64,000 nt of DNA, taken from NCBI RefSeq assembly GCF_004124325.1, contig NZ_QBDT01000001.1, forward strand, positions 7,316,001 through 7,380,000, given 5' to 3'. A program made the translations under genes and the position numbers. Source of the stretch: Streptomyces sp. L2 (GTDB taxonomy: Bacteria > Actinomycetota > Actinomycetes > Streptomycetales > Streptomycetaceae). The notes beneath the pieces were generated by a model. The model saw nothing but the letters and a program-made list of their open reading frames with translations, had not been told where the DNA came from and did not search any database. Shown piece after piece: positions 43,034 through 51,937 of this stretch (position 1 is its first letter; each line of letters starts with the position of its first letter).

Positions 43034-43858
43034 TCACTCGTCGTCGAAGGTGTAGAACGCGGTGTGGTCCAGCAGGTCCGCCGGGCGCACGTCGTTCCAC
43101 GGCTTCATCGTCTCGTCCAGGTCGACGACGTCCGGCGTGCCCCCGGTCGGCACGTAGCCCGCGTCGGGGTGGCGGCGCCGCCACTCGGCCCACAGCTTGT
43201 CGACGAAGGCGTGGTGCAGCCAGAACACCGGGTCGTTGGGGGAGACCCCGGTGGCCATCTGGCCGCCCACCCACACATGGACGCGGTTGTGCAGATTGAC
43301 CCCGCGCCAGCCCTCCAGATGGTTGCGGAAGCCGTCCGAGGCACTGTTGTACGGCGGCATGTCGTACGTCCGTATCGACAGCACCGACTCCACCTCCGCC
43401 CGCGTCGGCAGCTCGCGCACGCCCGCGCCGAGCGAACGGCGCAGGAACGTACGGCCGTCCACGCGCACGCTGACCGGCCACTCGCCGGCGGCCGCGGCGA
43501 ACGGGCCGTCCATCACCCGGCCGTCCGAGGCGCGCCCGGTCCCGCCGAGGAAGTCCGGCGCCCACAGCGCGGCGCGCACCGTGCGGTCCGTGCTCCAGTC
43601 CCAGTAGGGCAGCGCCACGGAGGGGTCCACCGACTGCAGCGCCCGCTCGAAGTCGAGCAGGAATCTGCGGTGCCAGGGCAGGAAGGACGGCGAGCGGTGG
43701 CCGGTGCGTGCACCGGTGTCGGTGTCGGCCATGATGAAGGCGTTGTGGGTGCGGACGAACGCGTCATAGCGTCCGCTGCGCTTGAGTTCGAGGACGGCGC
43801 CGGTGAAGCGCCGCTTCTCGTCGGCGGTCAGGGCGGCCTGGTTCTTGCGTACGGTCAT
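43034..43858 (-). CDS. melC2: Tyrosinase
   Basis: A 274-residue type 3 copper monophenol monooxygenase that starts melanin formation. Copper ligands are in the classical Streptomyces places: CuA His38, His54, His63; CuB His190, His194, His216 (NLHNRVHVWVGG and VFWLHHAFVD). No signal peptide; it is exported with MelC1. It follows melC1 by 69 bp in the same operon. Confidence 0.96.
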   Translation of the reverse strand: MTVRKNQAALTADEKRRFTGAVLELKRSGRYDAFVRTHNAFIMADTDTGARTGHRSPSFLPWHRRFLLDFERALQSVDPSVALPYWDWSTDRTVRAALWAPDFLGGTGRASDGRVMDGPFAAAAGEWPVSVRVDGRTFLRRSLGAGVRELPTRAEVESVLSIRTYDMPPYNSASDGFRNHLEGWRGVNLHNRVHVWVGGQMATGVSPNDPVFWLHHAFVDKLWAEWRRRHPDAGYVPTGGTPDVVDLDETMKPWNDVRPADLLDHTAFYTFDDE

Positions 43859-43927
43859 GGGTGCGGTGCTCCGGATCGGCCGTGCGATCGTCCGTGCGAT
43901 CGGCTGCGCGACGGCGGTCGGTGGTGG

Positions 43928-44320
43928 TCAGTTGGCGGGGAACGGCAGCAGGGCGGCGCCCCGCAGTTCGTCGACCGCGGCGCGCGCGGCGGCGAGCGGG
44001 GTCGGCACCGGGTCGTAGTGGGTGACGACGCTGATCCAGGTGCCGTCGGCGTTCCGCATCAGATGCAGCGGCACCCCGTCGACGAACACGGCGTAGCCGC
44101 CCCCGTGTTCGTGGTGGTGGCCGCTCCCGGTCGCCGGGCGGCCCTGTATCCGGCGGCCGTGGTAGACCTCGTCGAACGACTCCGGTGCGCCGTGCCGGTG
44201 TTCGGGTTCGTGGGGACGCGTGGCCGCGCGGGCGCCGGGTGCGAGCAGGGTGCCGGCTCCGGCCGCCGCGGCGAGGGCGGCGGCGCTGGAGAGGGCGCGG
44301 CGACGGGTGGGTCCGGGCAT
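43928..44320 (-). CDS. melC1: Tyrosinase co-factor (copper chaperone)
   Basis: A 130-residue partner that loads copper into MelC2 and carries it out of the cell. It has a Tat-type signal peptide ([28 protein letters not shown]) and His-rich mature segments ([43 protein letters not shown]). AGGAGG precedes ATG 44320; the frame upstream is open but not coding. Confidence 0.95.
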   Translation of the reverse strand: MPGPTRRRALSSAAALAAAAGAGTLLAPGARAATRPHEPEHRHGAPESFDEVYHGRRIQGRPATGSGHHHEHGGGYAVFVDGVPLHLMRNADGTWISVVTHYDPVPTPLAAARAAVDELRGAALLPFPAN

Positions 44321-44672
44321 ACGGGTCCTCCTGAGGGGGGTGTGGGAGTGGTGACTCCGCATGCCTACCGGGACGCTTCGTGGGGAGGAAATCGCCCGGA
44401 CCCGGTTGGCCGTGATCCGGACAATTAGCCACATGTCGTACAGATTTGAACGAAGATGATCTTGCCTGCGCCGTGAGTCGGCGCCCACCGGAACGGGTAA
44501 TTCCTTGCCGTGGCGCCCCGCTTTCCGGTGGTCCTTCGCGCCTGGCGCCCGCCCGGGTGACGCGGCTCACCGACCCGAATTGACGCGATCCGGAAGCCCG
44601 GCACCCCACCCCCGCTCCTGCTACTCTGCGAGGCCGATCGACCACATCAGGTGACTGTCAGGGGTGTGCTGC
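44321..44672. other. Divergent intergenic region, melC / monooxygenase
   Basis: 352 bp with no gene. It contains AT-richer DNA around 44420-44460 likely to hold the melC promoter and a TTGACG at 44580 without a matching -10 box. Confidence 0.4.
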
Positions 44673-45875
44673 GTGAAGGTCGTCTGTGCCGGAGGAGGGC
44701 CCGCGGGCCTGTACCTCGCGATCCTGCTCAAGCTGCAGGACCCGTCCCACGACATCACCGTCCACGAACGCAACCCCGAGGGGTCGACCTACGGCTGGGG
44801 GGTGACGTACTGGCGCGGACTCCTCGACCGGCTCCAGGCCCGCGACCCCGAGTCCGCGGCCGTGATCGGGGAGCACTCGGTGTGCTGGAGCGACGGCGTC
44901 GCCCACGTCCGGGAGCTGACCACCCGTCACCACGGCGACGAGGGCTTCGGCATCGGCCGGCACCGCCTGCTGGACCTGCTCGCCACCCGCGCCCGCGCAC
45001 TGGGCGTACGGCTGGAGTACGAGAGCGAACTGACCGAACCGCCCGCCGCCGACCTCGTGGTCGCCGCCGACGGTGTGCACAGCCTGCTGCGCGGCCGGCA
45101 CGCCGCCCACTTCGGCACCGACCTCGTCCCCGGCCGCAACCGCTACATCTGGCTCGGCACCACCAAGGTCTTCGACGCCTTCACCTTCGCCTTCGTCGAG
45201 ACCCCGCACGGCTGGATCTGGGCCTACGGCTACGGCTACAGCGCCGAGCACAGCACCTGCGTCATCGAATGCGCCCCCGAGACCTTCACCGGGCTCGGCC
45301 TGGACCGCGCGGACGAGGGCGAGCAACTCGCGCTGCTGGAGAAGCTCTTCGCCGGCGTCCTCGACGGCCACCGGCTGATCGGGCGCCCCTCGGCCGGCGG
45401 CACCGCGCCCTGGACGACCTTCCGCACCCTGACCAACCGCACCTGGCACCGCGGCAACCTGGTCCTGCTCGGCGACGCCGCCCACACCACCCACTACTCC
45501 ATCGGCGCCGGCACCACCCTCGCCGTGGAGGACGCCATGTGCCTCGCCGACGCCCTGCGCGAACACAGCGCCCTGCCGGACGCCCTCGCCGCCTATGAGC
45601 GGCGGCGCCGGTCCGACCTGCTCTCCGTGCAGAGCGCGGCCCGCTACAGCGCCCAGTGGTACGAGAACCTGCCCCGCTACATCCACCTGCCCCCGCACCG
45701 GATGTTCGCCCTCCTCGGCCAGCGCCACTCGCCGCTGCTGCCGTACGTGCCGCCCCAGCTGTACTACGGCCTCGACAAGGCGGTGGGGCGGCTGGAGGTA
45801 CTGCGCCGGCTCAAGCGCTGGGCCGGACCCAGGGCCGCGCGGGCCCTGCACGCGCGGTCGACGTCCGCGAAGTGA
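44673..45875 (+). CDS. FAD-dependent monooxygenase, anthraniloyl/salicylyl-CoA hydroxylase-like
   Basis: A 400-residue group A flavoprotein monooxygenase: VCAGGGPAGLYLAILLKLQDP is the Rossmann fold, VAADGVHSLLRG the DG motif, LVLLGDAAHTTHYSIGAGTTLAVEDA the GD motif. EGSTYGWGVTYWRGLLDRLQARDPESA resembles the N-terminal half of anthraniloyl-CoA monooxygenase and salicylyl-CoA 5-hydroxylase, but the C-terminal old-yellow-enzyme half of those fusions is absent. GTG 44673 (MKVVCAGGG) is preferred to GTG 44664. Substrate is probably an aromatic CoA ester or acid. Confidence 0.85.
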   Translation: MKVVCAGGGPAGLYLAILLKLQDPSHDITVHERNPEGSTYGWGVTYWRGLLDRLQARDPESAAVIGEHSVCWSDGVAHVRELTTRHHGDEGFGIGRHRLLDLLATRARALGVRLEYESELTEPPAADLVVAADGVHSLLRGRHAAHFGTDLVPGRNRYIWLGTTKVFDAFTFAFVETPHGWIWAYGYGYSAEHSTCVIECAPETFTGLGLDRADEGEQLALLEKLFAGVLDGHRLIGRPSAGGTAPWTTFRTLTNRTWHRGNLVLLGDAAHTTHYSIGAGTTLAVEDAMCLADALREHSALPDALAAYERRRRSDLLSVQSAARYSAQWYENLPRYIHLPPHRMFALLGQRHSPLLPYVPPQLYYGLDKAVGRLEVLRRLKRWAGPRAARALHARSTSAK

Positions 45876-45909
45876 CCCGGCCGTCGGCCGTGGGCCGCGC
45901 CGGGGAACG

Positions 45910-45938
45910 TTGGTGAAAGGCCATTCACCCGATAAGGT
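45910..45938 (+). promoter_or_regulatory. Promoter of the MFS-tetR operon
   Basis: TTGGTG (45910-45915) and TAAGGT (45933-45938) are 17 bp apart. Operator 1 covers the -35 and spacer and operator 2 covers the -10 and start region. Confidence 0.65.
45912..45929. promoter_or_regulatory. TetR operator 1
   Basis: GGTGAAAGGCCATTCACC has GGTGAA and TTCACC arms around a 6-bp centre, the same arms as operator 2. Confidence 0.7.
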
Positions 45939-45953
45939 GAATTGTTATTCACC
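45936..45953. promoter_or_regulatory. TetR operator 2
   Basis: GGTGAATTGTTATTCACC is a perfect 7-bp dyad around TGTT. Its centre is 24 bp from that of operator 1. Confidence 0.75.
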
Positions 45954-45983
45954 CCGTACCCCGTGCCGTCCGCAGGAGCGCCG

Positions 45984-47468
45984 ATGGACCACCCCGCCCC
46001 GATACCCCAGTCCCCGGCCGGCCCGTCCCGGCTGCGGGACCGGCTCACCATCCCGGTACTGGCATCGGGCGGCATCCTCATGGCCGTCATGCAGACCGTC
46101 GTCGTACCGCTCCTGCCGGACCTGCCCCGGCTCACCGGTTCGTCGGCCGCCGCCGTCTCCTGGACCGTGACCGCGACCCTGCTGTCCGGCGCCGTCCTCA
46201 CCCCCGTCCTCGGCCGGGCCGGCGACATGTACGGCAAGCGGCGGGTGCTCACCGCGGCGCTCGCCCTGATGACTGTCGGCTCGGTCATGTGCGCGCTGTC
46301 CTCCGACATCGCCGTGATCATCACCGCCCGCGCGCTCCAGGGCGCGGCCGCCTCCGTCGTCCCGCTCGCCATCAGCATCCTGCGCGACGAACTGCCGCCC
46401 GAGCGCCGGGGCTCGGCGGTCGCCCTGATGAGCTCCACCGTCGGCATCGGCGCCGCCCTCGGCCTCCCCCTCGCCGCGCTGGTCGTGCAGTACGCCGACT
46501 GGCACACCATGTTCTGGCTCACCAGCGCCCTCGGCGCACTGGGCGTCGCGGCCACCTGGTGGGCGGTCAAGGAGTCCCCGGTACGCGAACCCGGCCGCTT
46601 CGACGTCCTCGGCGCCCTCGGCCTCACCGTCGCCCTCGTCAGCCTGCTGCTCGGCGTCTCCCAGGGCGGCCAGTGGGGCTGGACCAGCGCCCGCGTGCTC
46701 GGGCTGTTCGCCACCACCGTGATCGTCATGGCCCTGTGGTGGTGGCAGCAGCTGCGGACCGAACGGCCTCTCGTCGACCTGCACCTCGTCACCCGCCCCC
46801 GGGTGGGCCTCTCCCACGTGGCCGCCCTGCTCACCGGCTTCGCGTTCTACGCCAACTCCCTCGTCACCGCGCAGCTCGTCCAGGCACCGAAGGCCACCGG
46901 ATACGGCCTGGGCCTCTCCATCGTCGCCACCGGCCTGTGCCTGCTGCCCGGCGGCGTCACCATGCTCCTCTTCTCCCCCCTGTCCGCCCGCATCTCGGCC
47001 GCCCGCGGACCCAGGATCACCCTCGCCCTCGGCGCCGCCGTCATCGCCTGCGGCTACGTCGTCCGGATCGCCGACAGCCGCGACCTGTGGATGATCATCC
47101 TCGGCGCCACCGTGGTGTCCACCGGCACCACACTCTGCTACTCGGCGCTCCCCACCCTGATCCTGCGCGCCGTCCCGGCCGCGCAGACCGCCTCCGCCAA
47201 CGGCGTCAACGTGCTCATGCGCACCATCGGCCAGGCCGTCTCCAGCGCCGCCGTCGCCGCCGTCCTCGTCCACCACAGCAGCCTCGTCGGGCGGATCCCG
47301 GTACCCACCCTGCACGGCTACCTCATGGCGTTCGCCATGGCCGGCGCCGTCGCCCTCGCCGCCTGCGCGGCGGCCCTGACCATCCCCGGCGACGGCCCGG
47401 CCGGCGGCGTCCGCCGCGCCCGCGGCGCCACCCGGGGCGCGCGCGACGGGGCGATGGAGGGAGCATGA
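45984..47468 (+). CDS. MFS drug-efflux transporter (DHA2-type, 14 TM)
   Basis: A 494-residue major facilitator with about 14 hydrophobic segments. The start of the fold is IPVLASGGILMAVMQTVVVPLLPDLPRLTG; motif A is GRAGDMYGKRRVLTAAL and the motif C region is SSTVGIGAALGLPLAALVV. AGGAG precedes ATG 45984. The gene overlaps tetR (ATGA), so efflux pump and repressor are co-transcribed from one promoter with two operators. The exported compound is unknown. Confidence 0.92.
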   Translation: MDHPAPIPQSPAGPSRLRDRLTIPVLASGGILMAVMQTVVVPLLPDLPRLTGSSAAAVSWTVTATLLSGAVLTPVLGRAGDMYGKRRVLTAALALMTVGSVMCALSSDIAVIITARALQGAAASVVPLAISILRDELPPERRGSAVALMSSTVGIGAALGLPLAALVVQYADWHTMFWLTSALGALGVAATWWAVKESPVREPGRFDVLGALGLTVALVSLLLGVSQGGQWGWTSARVLGLFATTVIVMALWWWQQLRTERPLVDLHLVTRPRVGLSHVAALLTGFAFYANSLVTAQLVQAPKATGYGLGLSIVATGLCLLPGGVTMLLFSPLSARISAARGPRITLALGAAVIACGYVVRIADSRDLWMIILGATVVSTGTTLCYSALPTLILRAVPAAQTASANGVNVLMRTIGQAVSSAAVAAVLVHHSSLVGRIPVPTLHGYLMAFAMAGAVALAACAAALTIPGDGPAGGVRRARGATRGARDGAMEGA

Positions 47469-48067
47469 GTGCCGTGAGCACTCCACCCGGCTCCGAGGCC
47501 ACCGCCCCCGCCCGGCGCGACGCCGAGGCCACCAAGGCGGCGATCCTCAAGGCGGCCCGCTACCTGCTGGCCCGGCACGCCCACGCCGACATCACCCTCA
47601 AGGCCGTCGCCGAGCGGGCCGGCGTCAGCCCGCCGCTGATCCTGAAGTACTTCGGCAACAAGGACGCCCTGTTCGCCTGCGTCATGTCCTTCGACACCGA
47701 CGCCGACGACCTGCTCGACGCGCCGCTCGACGACCTCGGCCGGCACATGGTCCGGCACGTCCTGGCCAGCCAGCGCGACCGGGGTGCCGACCCGCTGCTG
47801 CGCATCGCCTTCGCCCCGCTGCACGGCGAGCACGGCGACGTGCTGCGCGCCAACTTCCGCGCCCAGGTCACCGAACGCCTCGCCGCCCGCCTCACCGGCC
47901 CCGACGCGGGCCTGCGCGCCGAACTCGCCGTCGCCGGCCTCATCGGCCTGGGCGTGATGTACGGCATCGCCCGCGGCCCGCACCTGCACGGCACCGACGC
48001 GGACGCCGTCGCCGACCGCTACGGGTCGGCCATCCAGGCGCAGTTGACACCCGAGGCCAGGGCGTAG
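47465..48067 (+). CDS. TetR-family repressor
   Basis: A 200-residue regulator: ATKAAILKAARYLLARHAHADITLKAVAERAGVSPPLILKYFGNKDALFACVM is the HTH domain, the rest the ligand domain. Translationally coupled to the MFS gene and most likely binds the two 18-bp operators before that gene, giving classic drug-inducible efflux. Confidence 0.93.
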   Translation: MSAVSTPPGSEATAPARRDAEATKAAILKAARYLLARHAHADITLKAVAERAGVSPPLILKYFGNKDALFACVMSFDTDADDLLDAPLDDLGRHMVRHVLASQRDRGADPLLRIAFAPLHGEHGDVLRANFRAQVTERLAARLTGPDAGLRAELAVAGLIGLGVMYGIARGPHLHGTDADAVADRYGSAIQAQLTPEARA

Positions 48068-48082
48068 GGCCTCCCGTCGGTC

Positions 48083-48558
48083 TCAGCCCCGCTCGCCCGG
48101 ACCGGTGAGCAGGCTCTGCGCCGACGCGCGGAACGCCGCCACCAGCCGGCTGGTGGCGTCCGCGCGGGTGGCCGGCGCGACATGGCTCGGCCCGACACCG
48201 TGCAGCGGGACCGCCACCAGGTCGGGGCGGATCGCGATGCCGCACACACCGGGCGCGATGGCCAGGTCTCCCCGGACGCGACGAGTTCGAACTTCTCCTC
48301 GAAGGCGCCGACGTACGGGCCGTCGGGCGCCGGACTGCCGTCGGGACGCGGGTCGACGCGCCAGAACGCGTCCCAGAGCGGATCCGTGACCCGGGGCAGG
48401 GGCTCGCCGGCGATGTCGTCCCGGCTCCCGCGCGGCGTCCGGTCCAGCAGCCGCGCGCCGAGCTGCTGCTCCAGCCGCCGTCCCTGACGGCTCAGCGACG
48501 GCTGGGTGACGTGCAGCGCGGCGGCGGCACGGCCGAAGTGCCGGTGCCCGGCGACGAC
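48083..48558 (-). pseudogene. LysR-family regulator, remnant
   Basis: The minus strand encodes HFGRAAAALHVTQPSLSRQ and LEQQLGARLLDRTPRGS (HTH) with the first 15-20 residues lost, then jumps to RDDIAGEPLPRVTDPLWDAFWRVDPRP from the effector domain, so about 100 residues are deleted. A one-base loss near 48265 (in GAGACCTGG, where ACCCTGG would keep the frame) shifts the remainder IAPGVCGIAIRPDLVAVPLHGVGPSHV to another frame, which ends at 48083. Clearly non-functional. Confidence 0.82.
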
Positions 48559-48746
48559 TGCCCGTCGCCGGCCTCACCCCGCGGGAGGCCGGCGGCCACT
48601 TCGGCTGGCTCGCCCGGTTCGTGGCGGCCGACAACCCCACCTCCAGCGCGCTGACGCGCGAGCTGCTCGGCTGGGAACCGCGCGAACCAGGACTCCTCGC
48701 GGACCTCGACGAGGGCCACTACTTCGAGGACCGGGACGCCGCCTAG
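48558..48746 (+). pseudogene. NAD(P)-binding SDR/epimerase, 3' remnant
   Basis: From 48561 the plus strand reads PVAGLTPREAGGHFGWLARF then AADNPTSSALTRELLGWEPREPGLLADLDEGHYFE to a stop at 48746. This matches the C-terminus of NAD-dependent epimerase/SDR proteins commonly divergent from LysR genes. The promoter, 5' part and the LysR start have been deleted at about 48558. Confidence 0.8.
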
Positions 48747-48752
48747 AGCACC

Positions 48753-48804
48753 GGAGCACCGCCTGGAGGACCGGAGCACCGCCTGGAGGACCGGAGCACC
48801 GCCC
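48753..48804. repeat. 20-bp tandem repeat, 2.6 copies
   Basis: GGAGCACCGCCTGGAGGACC is exact at 48753 and 48773, with a partial third copy, right after the stop codon of the SDR remnant. Confidence 0.8.
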
Positions 48805-48880
48805 GGCCGAGACCCGGGCGGCCGACATTCCGGGGCGGCTCGTGCCACGCGGGCCGCCCGACGGATGTCAGACTGGCGCC

Positions 48881-49858
48881 ATGGACGAACGCGGCATCGG
48901 CAGGTCGGGCCAGTGGGCCTCCGTCATCGGACTCGGCACCTGGCAGCTCGGCGCCGACTGGGGCGCCGTCGCCGACAAGGAGGCCGTCCTGGAGGCGGCG
49001 GCCGAGTCGGGCGTCACCTTCTTCGACACGGCCGACGTCTACGGCGACGGACGCAGCGAGGACACCATCGCCACTTTCCTGGCCACCCGGCCCGACCTGC
49101 ACGTCCTGGTGGCCACCAAGATGGGCCGCCGAGTCGAGCAGATCCCGCAGAACTACGTCCTGGACAACTTCCGCGCCTGGAACGACCGGTCCCGCCGCAA
49201 CCTCGGGGTGGACCGCCTCGACCTGGTGCAACTGCACTGCCCGCCCACCCCGGTGTACTCCTCCGACGAGGTGTTCGACGCCCTGGACACCCTGGTCGAG
49301 GAGGAGCGCGTCGCCGCGTACGGGGTGAGCGTGGAGACCTGTGCCGAGGCACTCGCCGCCATCGCTCGGCCGCACGTGGCGAGCGTGCAGATCATCCTGA
49401 ACCCGTTCCGGATGAAGCCCTTGTACGAGGTGGTGCCCGCCGCCCGGGAGGCCGGCGTCGGCATCATCGCGCGGGTCCCGCTCGCCTCCGGTCTGCTGTC
49501 CGGCAAGTACCGCAAGGACACGGTGTTCGCGCCCGACGACCACCGCACCTTCAACCGGCACGGCGAGGCCTTCGACCAGGGCGAGACCTTCTCCGGCGTC
49601 GACTACGAGACCGGGGTGGAGGCCGCCGCCGAGTTCGCCGCGCTCGCCCCCGAGGGCTACACCCCGGCCCAGCTGGCGCTGCGCTGGATCATCGAGCAGC
49701 CCGGTGTCACCACGGTCATCCCCGGCGCCCGCGACCCGGAACAGGCCCGGGCCAACGCGCGGGCGGCCAAGCTGCCGCCGCTGCCCGGGGAGACGTTCAC
49801 CGCTATCCGCGAGCTGTACGACCGCCGGATCCGGGAGCAGGTCGAACACCGCTGGTAG
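48881..49858 (+). CDS. Aldo/keto reductase
   Basis: A 325-residue NADPH-dependent oxidoreductase: IGLGTWQLGADWG, FFDTADVYGDGRSE (Asp, Tyr), VATKMGR (Lys), LVQLHCPPT (His) and GLLSGKY are all family features. Substrate unknown. No ribosome site is seen before ATG 48881, but CAGACT lies 6 bases upstream as a possible -10 box of a leaderless mRNA. Confidence 0.9.
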   Translation: MDERGIGRSGQWASVIGLGTWQLGADWGAVADKEAVLEAAAESGVTFFDTADVYGDGRSEDTIATFLATRPDLHVLVATKMGRRVEQIPQNYVLDNFRAWNDRSRRNLGVDRLDLVQLHCPPTPVYSSDEVFDALDTLVEEERVAAYGVSVETCAEALAAIARPHVASVQIILNPFRMKPLYEVVPAAREAGVGIIARVPLASGLLSGKYRKDTVFAPDDHRTFNRHGEAFDQGETFSGVDYETGVEAAAEFAALAPEGYTPAQLALRWIIEQPGVTTVIPGARDPEQARANARAAKLPPLPGETFTAIRELYDRRIREQVEHRW

Positions 49859-49865
49859 CGCCGGC

Positions 49866-49889
49866 GCGGCCGTTTGAACGAACGGCCGC
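49866..49889 (+). terminator. Terminator hairpin
   Basis: GCGGCCGTT and AACGGCCGC form a perfect 9-bp stem with the 6-nt loop TGAACG, 7 bp after the aldo/keto reductase stop. Confidence 0.7.
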
Positions 49890-49906
49890 GCGGTTACACG
49901 CACCGC

Positions 49907-50398
49907 ATGAGCCAGGAGGGCCGGCGCACGGGGCGTGACGAGACCGACGACGAACGGGCCGACCGGATGTGGGTCGAACTCATCCAGGAGGTCCGGGTGG
50001 CGCAGACGGGCGTGCAGATCCTGTTCGGCTTCCTGCTGACCGTCGCGTTCCAGCCCAAGTACGCCGACCTGGCCCCCACCGACCAGGTCATCTACATCGT
50101 CACCGTCGTCCTCGGCGCCTGCGCGACCGGCGCCCTGATCGGGCCGGTGTCCCTGCACCGCCTGGTCTCCGGCAGACGGGTCAAGCCGCAGGCGGTGCGG
50201 CTGGCGTCCCGGATGACGCTCGTCGGCCTGGCCCTGCTGTTCGCGACGATGACCTCGTCCCTGCTGCTCATCCTGCGCGTGGCCACCCACGGCTATCTGC
50301 CCTGGCTGGTCGTGGCCGTCGCCGCCTGGTACCTGACGTGCTGGTACATCCTGCCCCTGTGGGCCCGCCGCGCCTACTCCGGCCGGTCCGGCGACTGA
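49907..50398 (+). CDS. DUF6328-type membrane protein
   Basis: A 163-residue protein with a charged N-terminus (RRTGRDETDDERADRMWVELIQEVRVAQTGVQILFGFLLTVAFQPKYADL) and four hydrophobic segments, as in the DUF6328 family of actinobacteria. No function is known. ATG 49907 is chosen; no strong ribosome site is present and the TTG at 49874 lies in the terminator. Confidence 0.82.
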   Translation: MSQEGRRTGRDETDDERADRMWVELIQEVRVAQTGVQILFGFLLTVAFQPKYADLAPTDQVIYIVTVVLGACATGALIGPVSLHRLVSGRRVKPQAVRLASRMTLVGLALLFATMTSSLLLILRVATHGYLPWLVVAVAAWYLTCWYILPLWARRAYSGRSGD

Positions 50399-50417
50399 GC
50401 GTCCCGGCCGCGGGCGC

Positions 50418-50843
50418 TCAGCCCGTGGAGAGGATCTCCGCGAGGATGTCGTCGGCGCGGAACTCCTCCTGCCCGGGCGGCACCACCTCATGGATGTCGC
50501 GCAGGAACGCGGCGACCGCCGGCGCCCACGCGGACACCACGGCCCGCTGCCGGCCGCCGTCCGGCCGGACGTCCCCGAGGAACTCCATGCGCAGCTCCCG
50601 CCACATCCCCACGGAGACGGGGCGCAGCCGTACGTCCCCGACCCCGACCGCCCGGTGCAGGCCGTCGGAGAGCATCTCCCGGTCGAGCCGCCAGCGGGCC
50701 AGCGCCTGGCCGTCGTAGGCGAACACGGCGGTGACGGCGAACGGGTCGTCGGCGTCGTAGCTGAGGTGGGCGAGCACCGAACACCGGTCGGTGCCGCCCG
50801 CCCGCAGCTGCACCACCAAAGTCTTGTGCACGAACGCGTTCAC
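50418..50843 (-). CDS. SsgA-like sporulation/cell-division protein
   Basis: A 141-residue SALP-family protein, found only in sporulating actinomycetes; SsgA and SsgB position FtsZ for sporulation septa. LSYDADDPFAVTAVFAYDGQALARWRLDREMLSDGLHRAVGVGDVRLRP is the family core. GTG 50843 gives MNAFVHKTLVVQL. It is not SsgA or SsgB by context; which of the several SALPs it corresponds to is not clear. Confidence 0.9.
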   Translation of the reverse strand: MNAFVHKTLVVQLRAGGTDRCSVLAHLSYDADDPFAVTAVFAYDGQALARWRLDREMLSDGLHRAVGVGDVRLRPVSVGMWRELRMEFLGDVRPDGGRQRAVVSAWAPAVAAFLRDIHEVVPPGQEEFRADDILAEILSTG

Positions 50844-50916
50844 ACGAGGGCCTTTCGAGAAGCGGCGTAGGTCTCCCGAGTACCCCCGCCGGGCGAATGA
50901 TGCTCCGCCGTCCGGG

Positions 50917-51888
50917 TCAGCCGAAGGCCTCGCGGAGCGCGGGCAGCAGGGTCTTCGCCGACCAGTCCAGGTACTCCGGCTGGCTGTCGCCGCCGATCTG
51001 CACCAGGGCGATCTCCCCGAACCCCGCCTCGGCATAGGGCCGTACGGCCTCGACGAAGGCGTCCGGGTCGTCGCCGCACGGGATCGAGGAGGCGACGTCG
51101 TCGGTGGTGACGAACTGGGCGGCGGCCTCGAAGGAGTCCGGGTGGGGCAGTTCGGCGTTGACCTTCCAGCCGAGCCCGAACCAGCGGAACTGGGCGTGGG
51201 CCCGCTTGACGGCGGTGTCCCGGTCCGGGTCGTAGCACACCGGCAGCTGTCCCACCCGCGGCTTGCCCGTGCCACCGTGCCGGTCGAACGCCTCCAGCAG
51301 TCCCGCCTTGGGCTCCGTGGCGATGACCAGGTCCGCCAGCCGCCCGGCGAGGGTGCAGGACTGCTCGCCGGCGACGGCGACGCCGATCGGCGGGGGCACG
51401 TCCGGCAGGTCCCACAGCCGGGCCGAGTCCACGTCGAAGTGGGCGCCGTGGTGCGTCACATGACCGCCCTCGAACAGCGCGCGGATGATCCGCACCGCCT
51501 CCTCCAGCATCTCGTGGCGCACGTCCACCGGTGGCCAGCCGCCGCCCACCACGTGCTCGTTCAGGTTCTCCCCGGCGCCCAGCCCGAGCCGGAACCTGCC
51601 CTCGGAGAGCAGTTGCAGGGTCGCCGCCTTCTGCGCCACCACCGCCGGGTGGTAGCGGCCCGTCGGGCAGGTCACGTACGTCATCAGCGGAATCCGCGAG
51701 GTGGCCTGCGCGGCGGCGCCCAGCACCGACCAGGCGTACGGCGAGTGGCCCTGCGCGCGCAGCCACGGAAAGTAGTGGTCCGAGGTGACGGAGAAGTCGA
51801 AGCCCGCCTCCTCGGCCCGCACCAGATGGTCCACCAGGTCCCGGGGGCCGGCCTGCTCGGTCATCATCGTGTATCCGATTCTCACCAT
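50917..51888 (-). CDS. F420-dependent LLM-class oxidoreductase (TIGR03557 type)
   Basis: A 323-residue TIM-barrel enzyme of the luciferase-like superfamily. MVRIGYTMMTEQAGPRDLVDHLVRAEEAGFDFSVTSDHYFPWLRAQGHSPYAWSVLGA and LGAGENLNEHVVGGGWPP match the F420-dependent glucose-6-phosphate dehydrogenase-related group (TIGR03557). The substrate is not clear. The frame is open to 52161, but ATG 51888 is the conserved start; only a weak G-rich ribosome site is present. Confidence 0.9.
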   Translation of the reverse strand: MVRIGYTMMTEQAGPRDLVDHLVRAEEAGFDFSVTSDHYFPWLRAQGHSPYAWSVLGAAAQATSRIPLMTYVTCPTGRYHPAVVAQKAATLQLLSEGRFRLGLGAGENLNEHVVGGGWPPVDVRHEMLEEAVRIIRALFEGGHVTHHGAHFDVDSARLWDLPDVPPPIGVAVAGEQSCTLAGRLADLVIATEPKAGLLEAFDRHGGTGKPRVGQLPVCYDPDRDTAVKRAHAQFRWFGLGWKVNAELPHPDSFEAAAQFVTTDDVASSIPCGDDPDAFVEAVRPYAEAGFGEIALVQIGGDSQPEYLDWSAKTLLPALREAFG

Positions 51889-51937
51889 GGGGCCCGAGTC
51901 CCCGTGGCGCGGGGCGGAAAACGGCCGGGCGCCGGGC

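Noticed and set aside
44556..44571. GGTGA-CGCGGC-TCACC as a third TetR site before the monooxygenase
   Set aside because: The half sites are 2 bp closer than in the two good operators and lack the outer A/T; more likely chance.
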